Shown in pieces: positions 1 through 7,532 of a DNA stretch of 12,838 bases (positions are counted from its first letter, which is position 1; the number at the start of each line of letters is the position of its first letter). The stretch is from Ruminococcaceae bacterium UBA5904. Lineage in GTDB: Bacteria; Bacillota; Clostridia; Oscillospirales; Acutalibacteraceae. The position numbers and the translations under genes are program-made. The notes beneath the pieces were generated by a model. That model searched no databases and had not been told where the DNA came from. It saw nothing but the letters and a program-made list of their open reading frames with translations. The DNA lies in NCBI GenBank assembly GCA_002431305.1, contig DJEG01000110.1:1-12838 (forward strand), read 5' to 3'.

Positions 1-40
1 GCCTTTACCCCGGGAAGACAATGTCTTCCCCTACATAAAG
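1..40. repeat. Palindromic element at window edge, possibly a dispersed (MITE-like) repeat
   Basis: A perfect inverted repeat GGGAAGACA (12-20) and TGTCTTCCC (22-30) is separated by one base, and CCCCTACATAAAG follows. Read on the minus strand it is GTAGGGGAAGAC...GTCTTCCCGGGG. This resembles the ends of short palindromic repeats starting TGTAGGGG that I recall as frequent between genes in Clostridia genomes. It lies 34 bases past the stop of the AraC gene and could fold in that transcript, but the stem is followed by GGGGTAAAGG and not by a T run, so it is a poor intrinsic terminator. The element may continue beyond the left edge. The inverted repeat is seen directly; the repeat-family assignment is inference from memory. 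Confidence 0.45.
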
Positions 41-64
41 AATGTTTGTGTTTAACGCGATAAA

Positions 65-919
65 TTATTGTTTGCTGTATTTCTTCGGTGTGATTCCGAA
101 TTCGTCCGAAAATGCTTTTGCGAATTTTGACGCGTTTGTATACCCGACGCACAGTGCGGCGTCGAGTATGCTCATGTCCGTTTTCTTTAAAAGCGACGCG
201 GCTTTCTTCATCCTCAGCGAGCGCATGTATGAAGAAAATGACGTTGAAAATACCGATTTATACGCGTTTTTTATGCCCGTCGGGGATGTATTGAACATTG
301 CCGACAGCATTTCGAGCGTAATGTGTTCGTCGGCGTGCGAATTTATATACGCGTTTATTCTGCACGTAAGCTCTATCTGCGCTTTTGATACGGTATGACT
401 CACGTTTTCGCTTTTCAATATGTCGATACGGCTTAAAAACAGAAACAGTTCAAGCGTTTTAACCTTGAAATATCCCATTTTTATATCCCCGCCGACATTG
501 TAAATCTCCGAAAAGATATGTGCGGTGTTTTCATCCGAACGTGCGATATAGCCGTTTTTGAATTTTTCATAAAGATTCTCGGGATTTACGTTTACGTCCT
601 CAAGGAAGCATGACAGACATTTCGGAGTTTTTTCGATATCCGCCGTGACTTTGACGCCCGAATACTCTCCCGTCGGGAAATATCCCGCGCCGGCAAGCGT
701 GGACCCGGCGTACATATCTCCCGCGCCGAGGTATATAAATCCGTTGCCGGTTAAAAATTCCGCTCTGCCCGACTTGCAGTGACGTATCTCCAGTATTCTG
801 TCTGAGTTATCGCAGCCCGACGCGTTCGATTCATTCTCGAACGTCAGTTTTATCCCGTCGAAAACGCGCGTTTCAGCCGGCGTTTCGCTTTGTATGCACG
901 GTAAATCTGATTCTTTCAT
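65..919 (-). CDS. AraC-family transcriptional regulator (PchR-like)
   Basis: Probable DNA-binding regulator of 284 aa. The C-terminal ~100 residues (about 185-284) form the two helix-turn-helix motifs of AraC proteins: the first around LEMLSAMFNTS (202-212), the second around ILDAALCVGYTNASKFAKAF (251-270), ending with the typical FGITPKKY (274-281). The N-terminal part (about 38-165, with EIRHCKSGRAEF at 44-55) resembles the effector domain of PchR-like AraC regulators, which in other bacteria respond to siderophores or metals. A CLSC pair (C101, C104) plus C36 and C48 could bind metal; this is inference. The start at 919 is preferred over one at 964 because it follows an AAGG site and lies 4 bases after the copA stop, whereas 964 would overlap copA by 41 bases with no clear ribosome site. 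It is probably translationally coupled to copA and co-transcribed with it. It may control copA or a distant metal gene set; the target is unknown. Confidence 0.85.
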   Translation of the reverse strand: MKESDLPCIQSETPAETRVFDGIKLTFENESNASGCDNSDRILEIRHCKSGRAEFLTGNGFIYLGAGDMYAGSTLAGAGYFPTGEYSGVKVTADIEKTPKCLSCFLEDVNVNPENLYEKFKNGYIARSDENTAHIFSEIYNVGGDIKMGYFKVKTLELFLFLSRIDILKSENVSHTVSKAQIELTCRINAYINSHADEHITLEMLSAMFNTSPTGIKNAYKSVFSTSFSSYMRSLRMKKAASLLKKTDMSILDAALCVGYTNASKFAKAFSDEFGITPKKYSKQ

Positions 920-923
920 GACC

Positions 924-3458
924 TTAATCTTCGAATGAGACGACGGTGTAATCCTCGTCCTCAATTGCTTTTTTCATTGTTTTCTTATCGACATCGGACG
1001 AGAGTATTACTTTCGCCGTGCCGTTTTCATGGCTTGCTTCGGCTGATTTTACGCCGTCAATGCTTTCAAGAGCCTTTTTGACCGTCGCTTCGCAGTGTGC
1101 GCACATCATTCCCTCAATGTGAATTGTTACGGTCTTTCCGCCGTTATTCGAATTATCCGATACCGTAACCGGTTTCGGCTCGATTTTATTTTTAATTTTT
1201 CTGTCGTGCGACGGGTCGTTTATTTTCTTTAAATTGAGTCTTAAAGCGTTCGTTACGACGCAGAAGCTCGAAAGGCTCATTGCCGCGGCTCCTATCATCG
1301 GGTTGAGCGTAAGTCCCAATGCAACGAAACATCCAGCCGCGATAGGAATACCTATGACGTTATATATAAATGCCCAAAACAGATTTTCGCGTATATTCGT
1401 AAGCGCTGCCCTGCTGAGTCTGAGCGCCGCCGGTACGTCGGTCAGACGGCTTTTCATCAGTACCACGTCAGCCGCGTCTATTGCAACGTCCGTTCCTGCG
1501 CCTATCGCTATGCCCATATCGGCGACGGTGAGAGCGGGCGCGTCGTTTATTCCGTCTCCGACCATGGCGGTCCTGCCCTGTTTTTTAAGCTCGGTTATAA
1601 CGTTTGCCTTGCCGTCGGGCAAAACTCCCGCGACGACTTCATCGATTCCTGCCTGTCTGCCTATCGCCTTAGCGGTTCTCTCGTTGTCTCCCGTGAGCAT
1701 TACGACTCTGACGCCCATATTTTTAAGCTGTTTTACCGCCTCACGGCTCTCGGGTTTTATTTCGTCCGCGACAGCTATTATGCCGGCAAGTTTTGAATCC
1801 TCCGAAAACAGCATAGGCGTTTTGCCTTCGTTTGCAAGGCTTAATGCTTTTTCCTCGGCTTGCTTTGAAACGTCCGCATGTTCTTTTATGAACTTAAGAT
1901 TCCCGCCGAGCAGTGTTTTTCCGTTGTGAACGGCTGAAAGTCCGCTGCCTGACAGCGCCTTGAAATCGCTTGTTTCAAATGCCGAAATGCCGAGCTCCTC
2001 TCCCTTTTTGACAATTGCCTTTGCAAGCGGGTGTTCGCTTTTTGATTCAAGAGAAAACGCCGAGGTCATGAATTCGTTTTCGGTTTGACCGTTTAAGGGA
2101 ATGATATCCGTTACGACGGGTTCGCCTGCCGTTACGGTGCCCGTTTTGTCGAGCGCGGCAATGTTTATCTTGCCCGTTTCCTCGAGAGAAACGGCGGTTT
2201 TAAACAGTATTCCGTTCTTTGCTCCGAGTCCGCTGCCGACCATTATTGCAACGGGCGTTGCGAGTCCGAGCGCGCACGGACAGCTTATTACGAGTACGGA
2301 GATTCCGCGGGCTAATGCGAACGGAAATTCGCGTCCGATTAATAGCCAAACGATTGTCGTAATAACCGCAATTGTTATAACGGACGGAACGAAAACGCCG
2401 GAAACTTTATCGGCGATTTTTGCTATCGGCGCCTTTGTTGCCGCCGCGTCCGATACCGTTTTTATAATCTTTGAAAGCGCGGTGTCCTCTCCAACGCGTT
2501 CGGCTCGGCATTTTAAAAATCCAGACTGATTGACCGTTGCGGCGGAAACCTCGTCTTCCTCCGATTTGTCGACTGGTACGCTCTCTCCGGTAAGCGCCGA
2601 TTCGTTTACTGCGCTGTTTCCCTCGAGTACGATTCCGTCAACGGGGATGCTCTCTCCGGGGCGGACGACGAAGATATCACCCTTTTTAACCTGTGAAATC
2701 GGAACGGCCGTCTCTTTTCCGTCCTTTATAATAACCGCCGTCTGCGGGGCGAGTTTCATCAGACTTTTGAGCGCGTCTGTCGTCTTGCCTTTGGATCTTG
2801 CCTCGAGCGTTTTTCCGACCGTAATGAGCGTTAAAATCATTGCCGCCGATTCAAAATAGAATTCGTCCATATATTTCATGACAAGTTCCATATTGCCCGC
2901 GGTCTGCGCCGATGTCATCTGAAACAGCGCGTAAACGCTCCATAAAAACGAAGCCGACGAGCCGAGCGCTACGAGCGTATCCATGTTCGGCGAACGGTGA
3001 ATCAGGGCTTTGAATCCGCTTATGAAGAACTTCTGATTTATAACCATGATAACAGCCGACAGCAGAAGCTGTACGAGTCCCATTGCGACATGATTTCCGT
3101 CGAAAAACGACGGCAGAGGCCAGCCCCACATCATGTGACCCATCGAAAAATACATAAGAACTATAAGGAATACCGCCGAGGCGATAAGACGTTTGATAAG
3201 ACGCGGAGTTTCCGTGTCTTTAAGTTCGCCGGACTGTGAAGCCGTATCTTTTTCCGCGCCCTTGAGCGAAGCGCCGTAGCCTGCTTTTTTAACTGCGTCG
3301 ATGACGGCGGAGGAGTCGGCGGTACCCTCGACCCCCATTGAATTTGTCAGTAAGTTTACGGCGCACGATGTAACGCCGTCCACGCCGTTTACAGCCTTTT
3401 CGACCCTGGCGGCGCACGCGGCACAGCTCATGCCCGTGACGTTATACTGTATTGCCAT
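924..3458 (-). CDS. copA: Copper-translocating P-type ATPase (P1B-1), HMA domains at both ends
   Basis: Membrane ATPase of 844 aa predicted to export Cu(I) across the cytoplasmic membrane using ATP. In order: an N-terminal heavy-metal-associated domain (about 2-68) with GMSCAAC (C12, C15); membrane helices from about 88; actuator loop with TGES (290-293); the metal-site CPC (C393-C395) in a membrane helix; phosphorylation site DKTGT (D437); SEHP (H476-P477), characteristic of P1B ATPases; GDGINDAP (634-641); and final membrane helices with the Cu(I)-type signatures YN (699-700) and MSLSS (727-731). After a polar linker (about 742-774) comes a second HMA domain (about 776-841) with GMMCAHC (C786, C789), like a fused copper chaperone. 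All catalytic motifs are intact. The ATG at 3458 has GAGGTG 7 bases upstream (3466-3471). It heads an operon with the AraC gene. Silver or other soft metals cannot be excluded as substrates. Confidence 0.95.
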   Translation of the reverse strand: MAIQYNVTGMSCAACAARVEKAVNGVDGVTSCAVNLLTNSMGVEGTADSSAVIDAVKKAGYGASLKGAEKDTASQSGELKDTETPRLIKRLIASAVFLIVLMYFSMGHMMWGWPLPSFFDGNHVAMGLVQLLLSAVIMVINQKFFISGFKALIHRSPNMDTLVALGSSASFLWSVYALFQMTSAQTAGNMELVMKYMDEFYFESAAMILTLITVGKTLEARSKGKTTDALKSLMKLAPQTAVIIKDGKETAVPISQVKKGDIFVVRPGESIPVDGIVLEGNSAVNESALTGESVPVDKSEEDEVSAATVNQSGFLKCRAERVGEDTALSKIIKTVSDAAATKAPIAKIADKVSGVFVPSVITIAVITTIVWLLIGREFPFALARGISVLVISCPCALGLATPVAIMVGSGLGAKNGILFKTAVSLEETGKINIAALDKTGTVTAGEPVVTDIIPLNGQTENEFMTSAFSLESKSEHPLAKAIVKKGEELGISAFETSDFKALSGSGLSAVHNGKTLLGGNLKFIKEHADVSKQAEEKALSLANEGKTPMLFSEDSKLAGIIAVADEIKPESREAVKQLKNMGVRVVMLTGDNERTAKAIGRQAGIDEVVAGVLPDGKANVITELKKQGRTAMVGDGINDAPALTVADMGIAIGAGTDVAIDAADVVLMKSRLTDVPAALRLSRAALTNIRENLFWAFIYNVIGIPIAAGCFVALGLTLNPMIGAAAMSLSSFCVVTNALRLNLKKINDPSHDRKIKNKIEPKPVTVSDNSNNGGKTVTIHIEGMMCAHCEATVKKALESIDGVKSAEASHENGTAKVILSSDVDKKTMKKAIEDEDYTVVSFED

Positions 3459-3477
3459 ATTAAAACACCTCGATAAT

Positions 3478-3501
3478 GAGTTAGCAGAGGCTAATTAACT
3501 C
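3478..3501. promoter_or_regulatory. Nested inverted repeats, probable repressor operator for copA
   Basis: Two overlapping dyads are present: TTAGC (3481-3485) agag GCTAA (3490-3494), and the outer GAGTTA (3478-3483) with TAACTC (3496-3501). They lie from about +4 to +28 relative to the predicted copA start, where a bound repressor would block transcription, and upstream of the ribosome site at 3466-3471. The TTAGC...GCTAA core recalls DtxR/IdeR-family boxes (TTAGG...CCTAA) and is unlike the CopY box (TACAnnTGTA). The dyads are seen; regulator identity is inference. They could also act as a small hairpin in the leader. Confidence 0.5.
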
Positions 3502-3511
3502 CTCAACATTA

Positions 3512-3540
3512 ATATTAAAATAAAAAACGCATTTTGTCAA
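3512..3540 (-). promoter_or_regulatory. Promoter of the copA-araC operon
   Basis: On the minus strand, TTGACA (3540-3535) and TAATAT (3517-3512) are separated by exactly 17 bases, a near-perfect sigma-70/SigA promoter. Transcription should start near 3505, giving a leader of about 47 bases before the copA ATG. The inverted repeats at 3478-3501 lie just inside the transcribed region. Confidence 0.8.
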
Positions 3541-3660
3541 TGCATATAATTTATATATGTTTTATAAAAATAGTGCTTTTTTCATTTGAATTACATAAAA
3601 AACCAATCCGTTTCATAATTATAAATGGAATAAAATGCGCCGTCAAATTTACGTTTAAAA

Positions 3661-3692
3661 CCGTACCGTCAGGGAAAAATCACATGGTACGG
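3661..3692 (+). promoter_or_regulatory. Leader hairpin just upstream of the glycosyltransferase ribosome site
   Basis: CCGTACC (3661-3667) and GGTACGG (3686-3692) are perfect 7-base complements with an 18-base loop. The stem ends two bases before the GGAGG at 3695-3699, so it could affect ribosome access in the 5' leader. I do not recognise a known riboswitch. No convincing -35/-10 pair is visible between 3541 and 3660, only AT-rich sequence with CATAAT- and TATAAA-like words, so the promoter of the downstream gene is unassigned. Confidence 0.35.
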
Positions 3693-3694
3693 AT

Positions 3695-3699
3695 GGAGG
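3695..3699 (+). promoter_or_regulatory. Ribosome binding site that sets the glycosyltransferase start
   Basis: GGAGG is followed 8 bases later by the ATG at 3708. This is the only strong site in the area, and it decides against the far upstream ATG at 3534 and the in-frame ATGs at 3684 and 3693. The 3534 start lies in AT-rich DNA overlapping the -35 box of copA and would add a 58-residue extension of low-complexity, non-conserved appearance. Confidence 0.75.
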
Positions 3700-3707
3700 A
3701 AACGAAG

Positions 3708-6700
3708 ATGAAAAGACCCGATTTCATAAACGGAATAAAGGCGTTTATATCGTCGTTCAAATTAAATAACGAGGTAAAAGACGAAAAAACTCAGGTTCGA
3801 AAAGCGCCTGAGACAAATCATAATGAGACGTTCGGACTCGATAAAAGCGTGCAGACTTTAAAAGACCTGCGCGTCGCTTTGATTGCCGACTCGTTCACGT
3901 CGAGGGCTTTTTCATACGAGTGTAAAACAGAGGAACTTGTTTCGTCGGAATGGAGAGAGCAGATATCTTCATTTAAGCCCCATATGCTTTTTATCGAATC
4001 GGCGTGGAAGGGAAAAGATTCGTCGTGGTTTCGAAAAGTCGACAGATACAGCCACGAGATGAACGAACTGTGTATTTACTGCCGAAAAAATAAAATACCG
4101 ATTGTATTTTGGAATAAAGAAGATCCCGTATACACCGACAGTTTTATGATAACCGCATCGTATGCCGATTATGTATTTACCACCGATATAGACTGCGTCA
4201 GCGAATATAAAACGCATCTTAATCACGGCAGGGTTTATCATCTTCATTTTGCGGCTCAGCCCGCAGTTCACAATCCGATTGAAAAATACGACCGCAAGCC
4301 CAAATTCTGTTTTGCGGGCGCTTATTATCATAAATACGAATCGCGTTCGCGCGTTTTTGATTCGTTTGCGGATGTCTTTGACTTTGAGGGCGGTTTTGAT
4401 ATTTTCGACAGAAACTATAAATCCGCTCTGCCCGAGCATCGTTTTCCGAAAAAATACGACAATAACATAGTCGGTTCCCTGTCTCCGGATGAAATCGACA
4501 GAGCGTACAAGGGGTATATGTGCGGAGTCAACATGAATTCCATCAGCAAATCTCAGAGCATGTTTGCCCGCAGAGTGTTTGAAATGCTTGCGTCGAATAC
4601 GGTTACCGCAGGCAATTATTCGCGGGGACTTGTGAATTATTTCGGAGATCTGACAATAAGTACGGACTGCGCCGATACCATGGTTTCGAATTTAAAAAAA
4701 TACGCCGGCAGTCCGGAAATTTACAGAAAGTACAGACTTTCGGGACTCAGAGCCGTTTTGAAGGAGCATCTTTACGAGGACAGGCTTTCGTATGTCTGCC
4801 AAAAGGTTTTTTCACGCCCGCTCAAAAAAGAAAGCACGCCGGTGACCGTCTGCTCGATTGTAAAGGATTCGGACGAAGCCGGGCGGGTTATTAAAATGTT
4901 CGAAAATCAAAGCTATGAGAATAAACGCCTTGTTTTTATCCGCCCCGATTCCGAATTTAAAGCTCCGGACGGAGGTTTTACCGCGTTTTTCTGTGCAGGG
5001 GATTACTACGGGGAAAATTATCTGCTTGACTTGATGCTGACTCTGCGTTACTATCCCGCAAACGGCGTTGGTAAAGGCTCTTTTTATTCGTGCGAAGGGG
5101 GCGCGGTGCGTCTTAAGAAGATTCACCCCGCGTACACGCCGGTAAAGCGTATAACTTTGCGCAGAAGCGTTGTAAAAAGCGAGCTTCTTTTCGGCGCGGA
5201 TATAAACGCGGATTATGAAATTGAGTGCGGAGGTCTGTTTTCTGCGGATGAATTTAATTACTGCGAAAATTTTCTGCTTGACAGGTGCAGTGAGTGCGAT
5301 GATTTGTTTATACCGGATAAGGGTATGGAATTCAAAAAGATAATCGAATATTCTCAGTCGGTAAAACCCGCGCCGAAAGACCCGGACGCGCTTGATTTTG
5401 AACTCAATGAGTTTGCTTCGTCCGCTCTGAAAACGGGAAACGTAAGACTTTCATCGGAGGGTAAGAATCTTGTTATAATAAGCACGCTTAAAGAGAATAC
5501 GCACGACTATATCTATATTAAAAAATCACGGTTCGAGCCGGTTAAATACATGTCCGACGGGGTCCTGCCCGTGTTTTTCGGCGGTTCGGGCGAGCTTGAC
5601 TTAATATGTGTAACAATCTGTTACGACTTGTACGGCAATAAAATCGGCGCGCTTTTCCCGCATTTGAACAGGTACGAAAAACTTGCTCTTCCCGAGGGGA
5701 CGAAATACTGTGAAATAGGATTCAGACCGAAGGGACCCGGGCGCGCTCGGCTCAGCCGTATTACGGTCGGCGGGAAGAATACGGGACTCGGTGAAATTAC
5801 GCTGTTTCCGCGCTCGGACTCGCTTGTTGTATGCCGGGGATATCCGTCGTATGACGACATATATAAATATATGTTTGTGCACACGAGAGTAAAGGGAATG
5901 AAGAAATCCGGCAGGATATTCGACGTTGCCGTAATAAAAGACGTAAGGGAAGTTTCATACAGAGAATACGACGGGATAAACGTCTGCACAGCAAACGCCG
6001 AGGGGCTTAAAAGTCTTGTAAAATCGGGAGTAAAACGAATATTTGTCCATTTTCTTGATTCGTATATATGGAGCGCGCTGAAACCTCTGCTGCCGTATGT
6101 TGATACGTATATTTTCACCCACGGAGCCGATATCCAGCCCTGGTACAGGCGAAGCTATAACTACGTAACCGAGAACGAAATCAGGCAGGCAAAATTAAAA
6201 TTCGAAAAGAACGAAAAAATATGGCGCGAGGTCTATGCCGAATCGTCGGAAAGAAATATAATGTTTGTATTTGTATCGGAATATTTAAAACGTACAGTGA
6301 GCGAGGATTACGGATTTGAATTCGATGAAAAAAACAGCCGAGTCATTCACAACAGCATAGATACGGATTTGTTTTCGTACGAAAAAAAGCCCGCCGGTCA
6401 GCGGTTTAACATTCTGTGTGTAAAATCGTTCGCAAATAAGAATTACGCCAACGACATTTCGGCGAAGGCTATAGCCGAACTCTCAAAATATCCCGAATTT
6501 AAAAGGATGACGTTCGACATTTACGGCGAGGGCGCGAGGTTTAAAGAGGACACGAAATCGCTTAAGCGGTTTAAAAACGTGAATTTATACGAGCGCTATC
6601 TCACGCCCGAGGAGATTGCGAAAGAGCACAAAACGCACGGAATATTTTTATGTACGACGCGAATGGATACGCAGGGAGTTTCCCGCGACGAGGCTATGTC

Positions 6701-6947
6701 CTCGGGACTCGTTCCTGTAACTAATAACGTCGCGGCGGTCGGCGAATTTACGGACGAAACATGCGCGGTGCTGGCGGGTAACGAAGATTACAAAGGAATC
6801 GCACGCGGTATATTGAGACTCGTCAGAAATCCGTCGCTGTTTCTTAAAATGTCGGAAAACGCTGCAAAAAGAGTAAGACGTCAGAGCTCGGCGGATATCG
6901 TACTCGAAAGAGAGATAGACCTTATCGTAAGAGGAGAAAACAGATAA
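3708..6947 (+). CDS. Multi-domain glycosyltransferase: CgeB-like + reduced GT2 + beta-rich + GT4
   Basis: Predicted cytoplasmic sugar transferase of 1079 aa with no signal peptide or membrane segment. Residues about 54-370 resemble CgeB-type transferases (LRVALIADSF near the start, FIESAWKG, and near the end RRVFEMLASNTVTAGNYSRG, a typical sugar-nucleotide-binding region). About 378-535 looks like a shortened GT2 module: VTVCSIVKDS, then GDYYGENYLLDLMLTLRYY, with AGD where active GT2 enzymes usually have an acidic DxD cluster, so it may be inactive. About 560-700 is beta-rich, perhaps a carbohydrate-binding or spacer domain. About 703-1079 is a GT4-like domain with HGADIQPW (805-812), VIHNSIDTDLF, and the C-terminal GVSRDEAMSSG (990-1000) containing the GT4 acidic pair. 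Such proteins often build cell-surface glycans; acceptor and sugar are unknown. The gene stands alone between copA (divergent) and a terminator. Confidence 0.85.
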   Translation: MKRPDFINGIKAFISSFKLNNEVKDEKTQVRKAPETNHNETFGLDKSVQTLKDLRVALIADSFTSRAFSYECKTEELVSSEWREQISSFKPHMLFIESAWKGKDSSWFRKVDRYSHEMNELCIYCRKNKIPIVFWNKEDPVYTDSFMITASYADYVFTTDIDCVSEYKTHLNHGRVYHLHFAAQPAVHNPIEKYDRKPKFCFAGAYYHKYESRSRVFDSFADVFDFEGGFDIFDRNYKSALPEHRFPKKYDNNIVGSLSPDEIDRAYKGYMCGVNMNSISKSQSMFARRVFEMLASNTVTAGNYSRGLVNYFGDLTISTDCADTMVSNLKKYAGSPEIYRKYRLSGLRAVLKEHLYEDRLSYVCQKVFSRPLKKESTPVTVCSIVKDSDEAGRVIKMFENQSYENKRLVFIRPDSEFKAPDGGFTAFFCAGDYYGENYLLDLMLTLRYYPANGVGKGSFYSCEGGAVRLKKIHPAYTPVKRITLRRSVVKSELLFGADINADYEIECGGLFSADEFNYCENFLLDRCSECDDLFIPDKGMEFKKIIEYSQSVKPAPKDPDALDFELNEFASSALKTGNVRLSSEGKNLVIISTLKENTHDYIYIKKSRFEPVKYMSDGVLPVFFGGSGELDLICVTICYDLYGNKIGALFPHLNRYEKLALPEGTKYCEIGFRPKGPGRARLSRITVGGKNTGLGEITLFPRSDSLVVCRGYPSYDDIYKYMFVHTRVKGMKKSGRIFDVAVIKDVREVSYREYDGINVCTANAEGLKSLVKSGVKRIFVHFLDSYIWSALKPLLPYVDTYIFTHGADIQPWYRRSYNYVTENEIRQAKLKFEKNEKIWREVYAESSERNIMFVFVSEYLKRTVSEDYGFEFDEKNSRVIHNSIDTDLFSYEKKPAGQRFNILCVKSFANKNYANDISAKAIAELSKYPEFKRMTFDIYGEGARFKEDTKSLKRFKNVNLYERYLTPEEIAKEHKTHGIFLCTTRMDTQGVSRDEAMSSGLVPVTNNVAAVGEFTDETCAVLAGNEDYKGIARGILRLVRNPSLFLKMSENAAKRVRRQSSADIVLEREIDLIVRGENR

Positions 6948-7060
6948 TCTTATCCGCAAATTCGGCAAGAAAGGTTACAGGCAATGTTTTAAAAGTTCTC
7001 TCCGGATCGGAGGATTTTCCGAGACTGTTTTCAAAAATATGATTTGTGATTTTATAACAA

Positions 7061-7094
7061 AACCGGGGCTTGATGTAAAAATCAAGCCCCGGTT
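7061..7094. terminator. Strong intrinsic terminator after the glycosyltransferase gene, possibly bidirectional
   Basis: AACCGGGGCTTGAT (7061-7074) and ATCAAGCCCCGGTT (7081-7094) form a perfect 14-bp stem with a 6-base loop. On the plus strand it is followed by GTTTATTTTATAAT; on the minus strand by TTGTTATAAAATC. It lies 113 bases after the glycosyltransferase stop. The intervening DNA (6948-7060) holds no recognisable gene, only a weak 5-bp hairpin near 7000-7012. Confidence 0.85.
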
Positions 7095-7170
7095 GTTTAT
7101 TTTATAATAATATTCTTTTGTAATATGAAATAATCCCGCGGATCATAAAAAGCGAAGAGTGAAGAGGTAA

Positions 7171-7212
7171 AAAGAAAAAATCGGCAAGCTTCAATAGAAG
7201 CCTGCCGATTTT
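7171..7212 (-). terminator. Intrinsic terminator of the tRNA-Leu gene
   Basis: On the minus strand a 16-bp stem (7212-7197 with 7192-7177, one G-T wobble) and a 4-base loop is followed by a run of T broken by single C bases (TTTTTTCTTTTT). The stem begins at the last base of the encoded CCA, so the transcript ends directly behind the mature tRNA. It faces the terminator at 7061-7094, insulating the two convergent units. Confidence 0.9.
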
Positions 7213-7295
7213 GGTGCGAGAGACGGGACTTGAACCCGTACGGGATTACCACACGCCCCTCAAACGTGCGCGTCTGCCGATTCCGCCACTCTCGC
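7212..7295 (-). tRNA. tRNA-Leu (anticodon GAG)
   Basis: An 84-nt gene with encoded CCA (7214-7212). The acceptor stem GCGAGAG (7295-7289) pairs with CTCTCGC (7222-7216). D arm GCG/CGC contains GGCAGA. The anticodon arm is CACGT, loop TTGAGGG, GCGTG, giving anticodon GAG (7261-7259), which reads CUC and CUU. A 12-nt variable arm marks a class II tRNA, and the T arm is ACGGG, TTCAAGT, CCCGT. It is a single-gene transcription unit with its own promoter and terminator. Confidence 0.95.
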
Positions 7296-7316
7296 ATGTT
7301 CCGTGGAACGTTTTGT

Positions 7317-7345
7317 ATTATAGCAGAGAGTAACGGGGTTGTCAA
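7317..7345 (-). promoter_or_regulatory. Full-consensus promoter of tRNA-Leu
   Basis: On the minus strand TTGACA (7345-7340) and TATAAT (7322-7317) are exactly 17 bases apart, both perfect consensus. Upstream on this strand (7346-7380) are long A tracts that resemble an UP element, as expected for a strong stable-RNA promoter. The predicted start near 7310 falls at a 12-base palindrome GTTCC-GT-GGAAC (7299-7310) in the 5' leader, which is removed from the mature tRNA. Confidence 0.9.
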
Positions 7346-7439
7346 GCGTTTTTTATAAGTTTTTTAAATTTTTTTGTCTGTTTTTTTATCCGTTCGATTT
7401 CTATGCTCCCTCTTTTATATTATCCTCTTTTTCTTTTTA

Positions 7440-7468
7440 TTGACATAAATAACTATCCGCGTTATACT
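7440..7468 (+). promoter_or_regulatory. Promoter of the isomerase-argH-parA-glgA operon
   Basis: TTGACA (7440-7445), a 17-base spacer and TATACT (7463-7468) form a strong SigA-type promoter, with transcription expected near 7475 and a leader of about 58 bases. It is the only clear promoter seen for the genes to its right. The stretch between it and the divergent tRNA promoter (7346-7439) is T-rich and holds no gene. No operator or riboswitch is recognised in the leader. Confidence 0.8.
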
Positions 7469-7532
7469 ATTATCAAGTAAATATATAACCGAATAAGCAA
7501 ATTAAACAAAAAATCGAATGAGAGGACTCGTT

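Noticed and set aside
1234..1929. 231-codon open frame on the plus strand inside copA
   Set aside because: It is antisense to the conserved ATP-binding and C-terminal membrane region of copA, has a low-complexity Ser/Ala-rich product and no ribosome site. It is a reading-frame shadow.
3534..3707. Upstream extension of the glycosyltransferase by 58 residues
   Set aside because: The region is AT-rich, overlaps the copA -35 box and the leader hairpin, and has no ribosome site before 3534; a strong GGAGG precedes the ATG at 3708.
7000..7012. Small hairpin CTCCG-GAT-CGGAG as a first terminator after the glycosyltransferase
   Set aside because: The stem is only 5 bp with a 3-base loop and no proper T run; the perfect 14-bp stem at 7061-7094 is far better.
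7298..7311. Possible parS site (TGTTCCGTGGAACG) not far from a parA gene
   Set aside because: It resembles the parS consensus TGTTTCACGTGAAACA but is two bases short in the centre and lies in a tRNA leader. A 14-base near match is not enough to call a ParB site.
7097..7345. 82-codon open frame on the minus strand
   Set aside because: It runs through the tRNA-Leu gene, its terminator and its promoter, so it cannot be a real protein gene.
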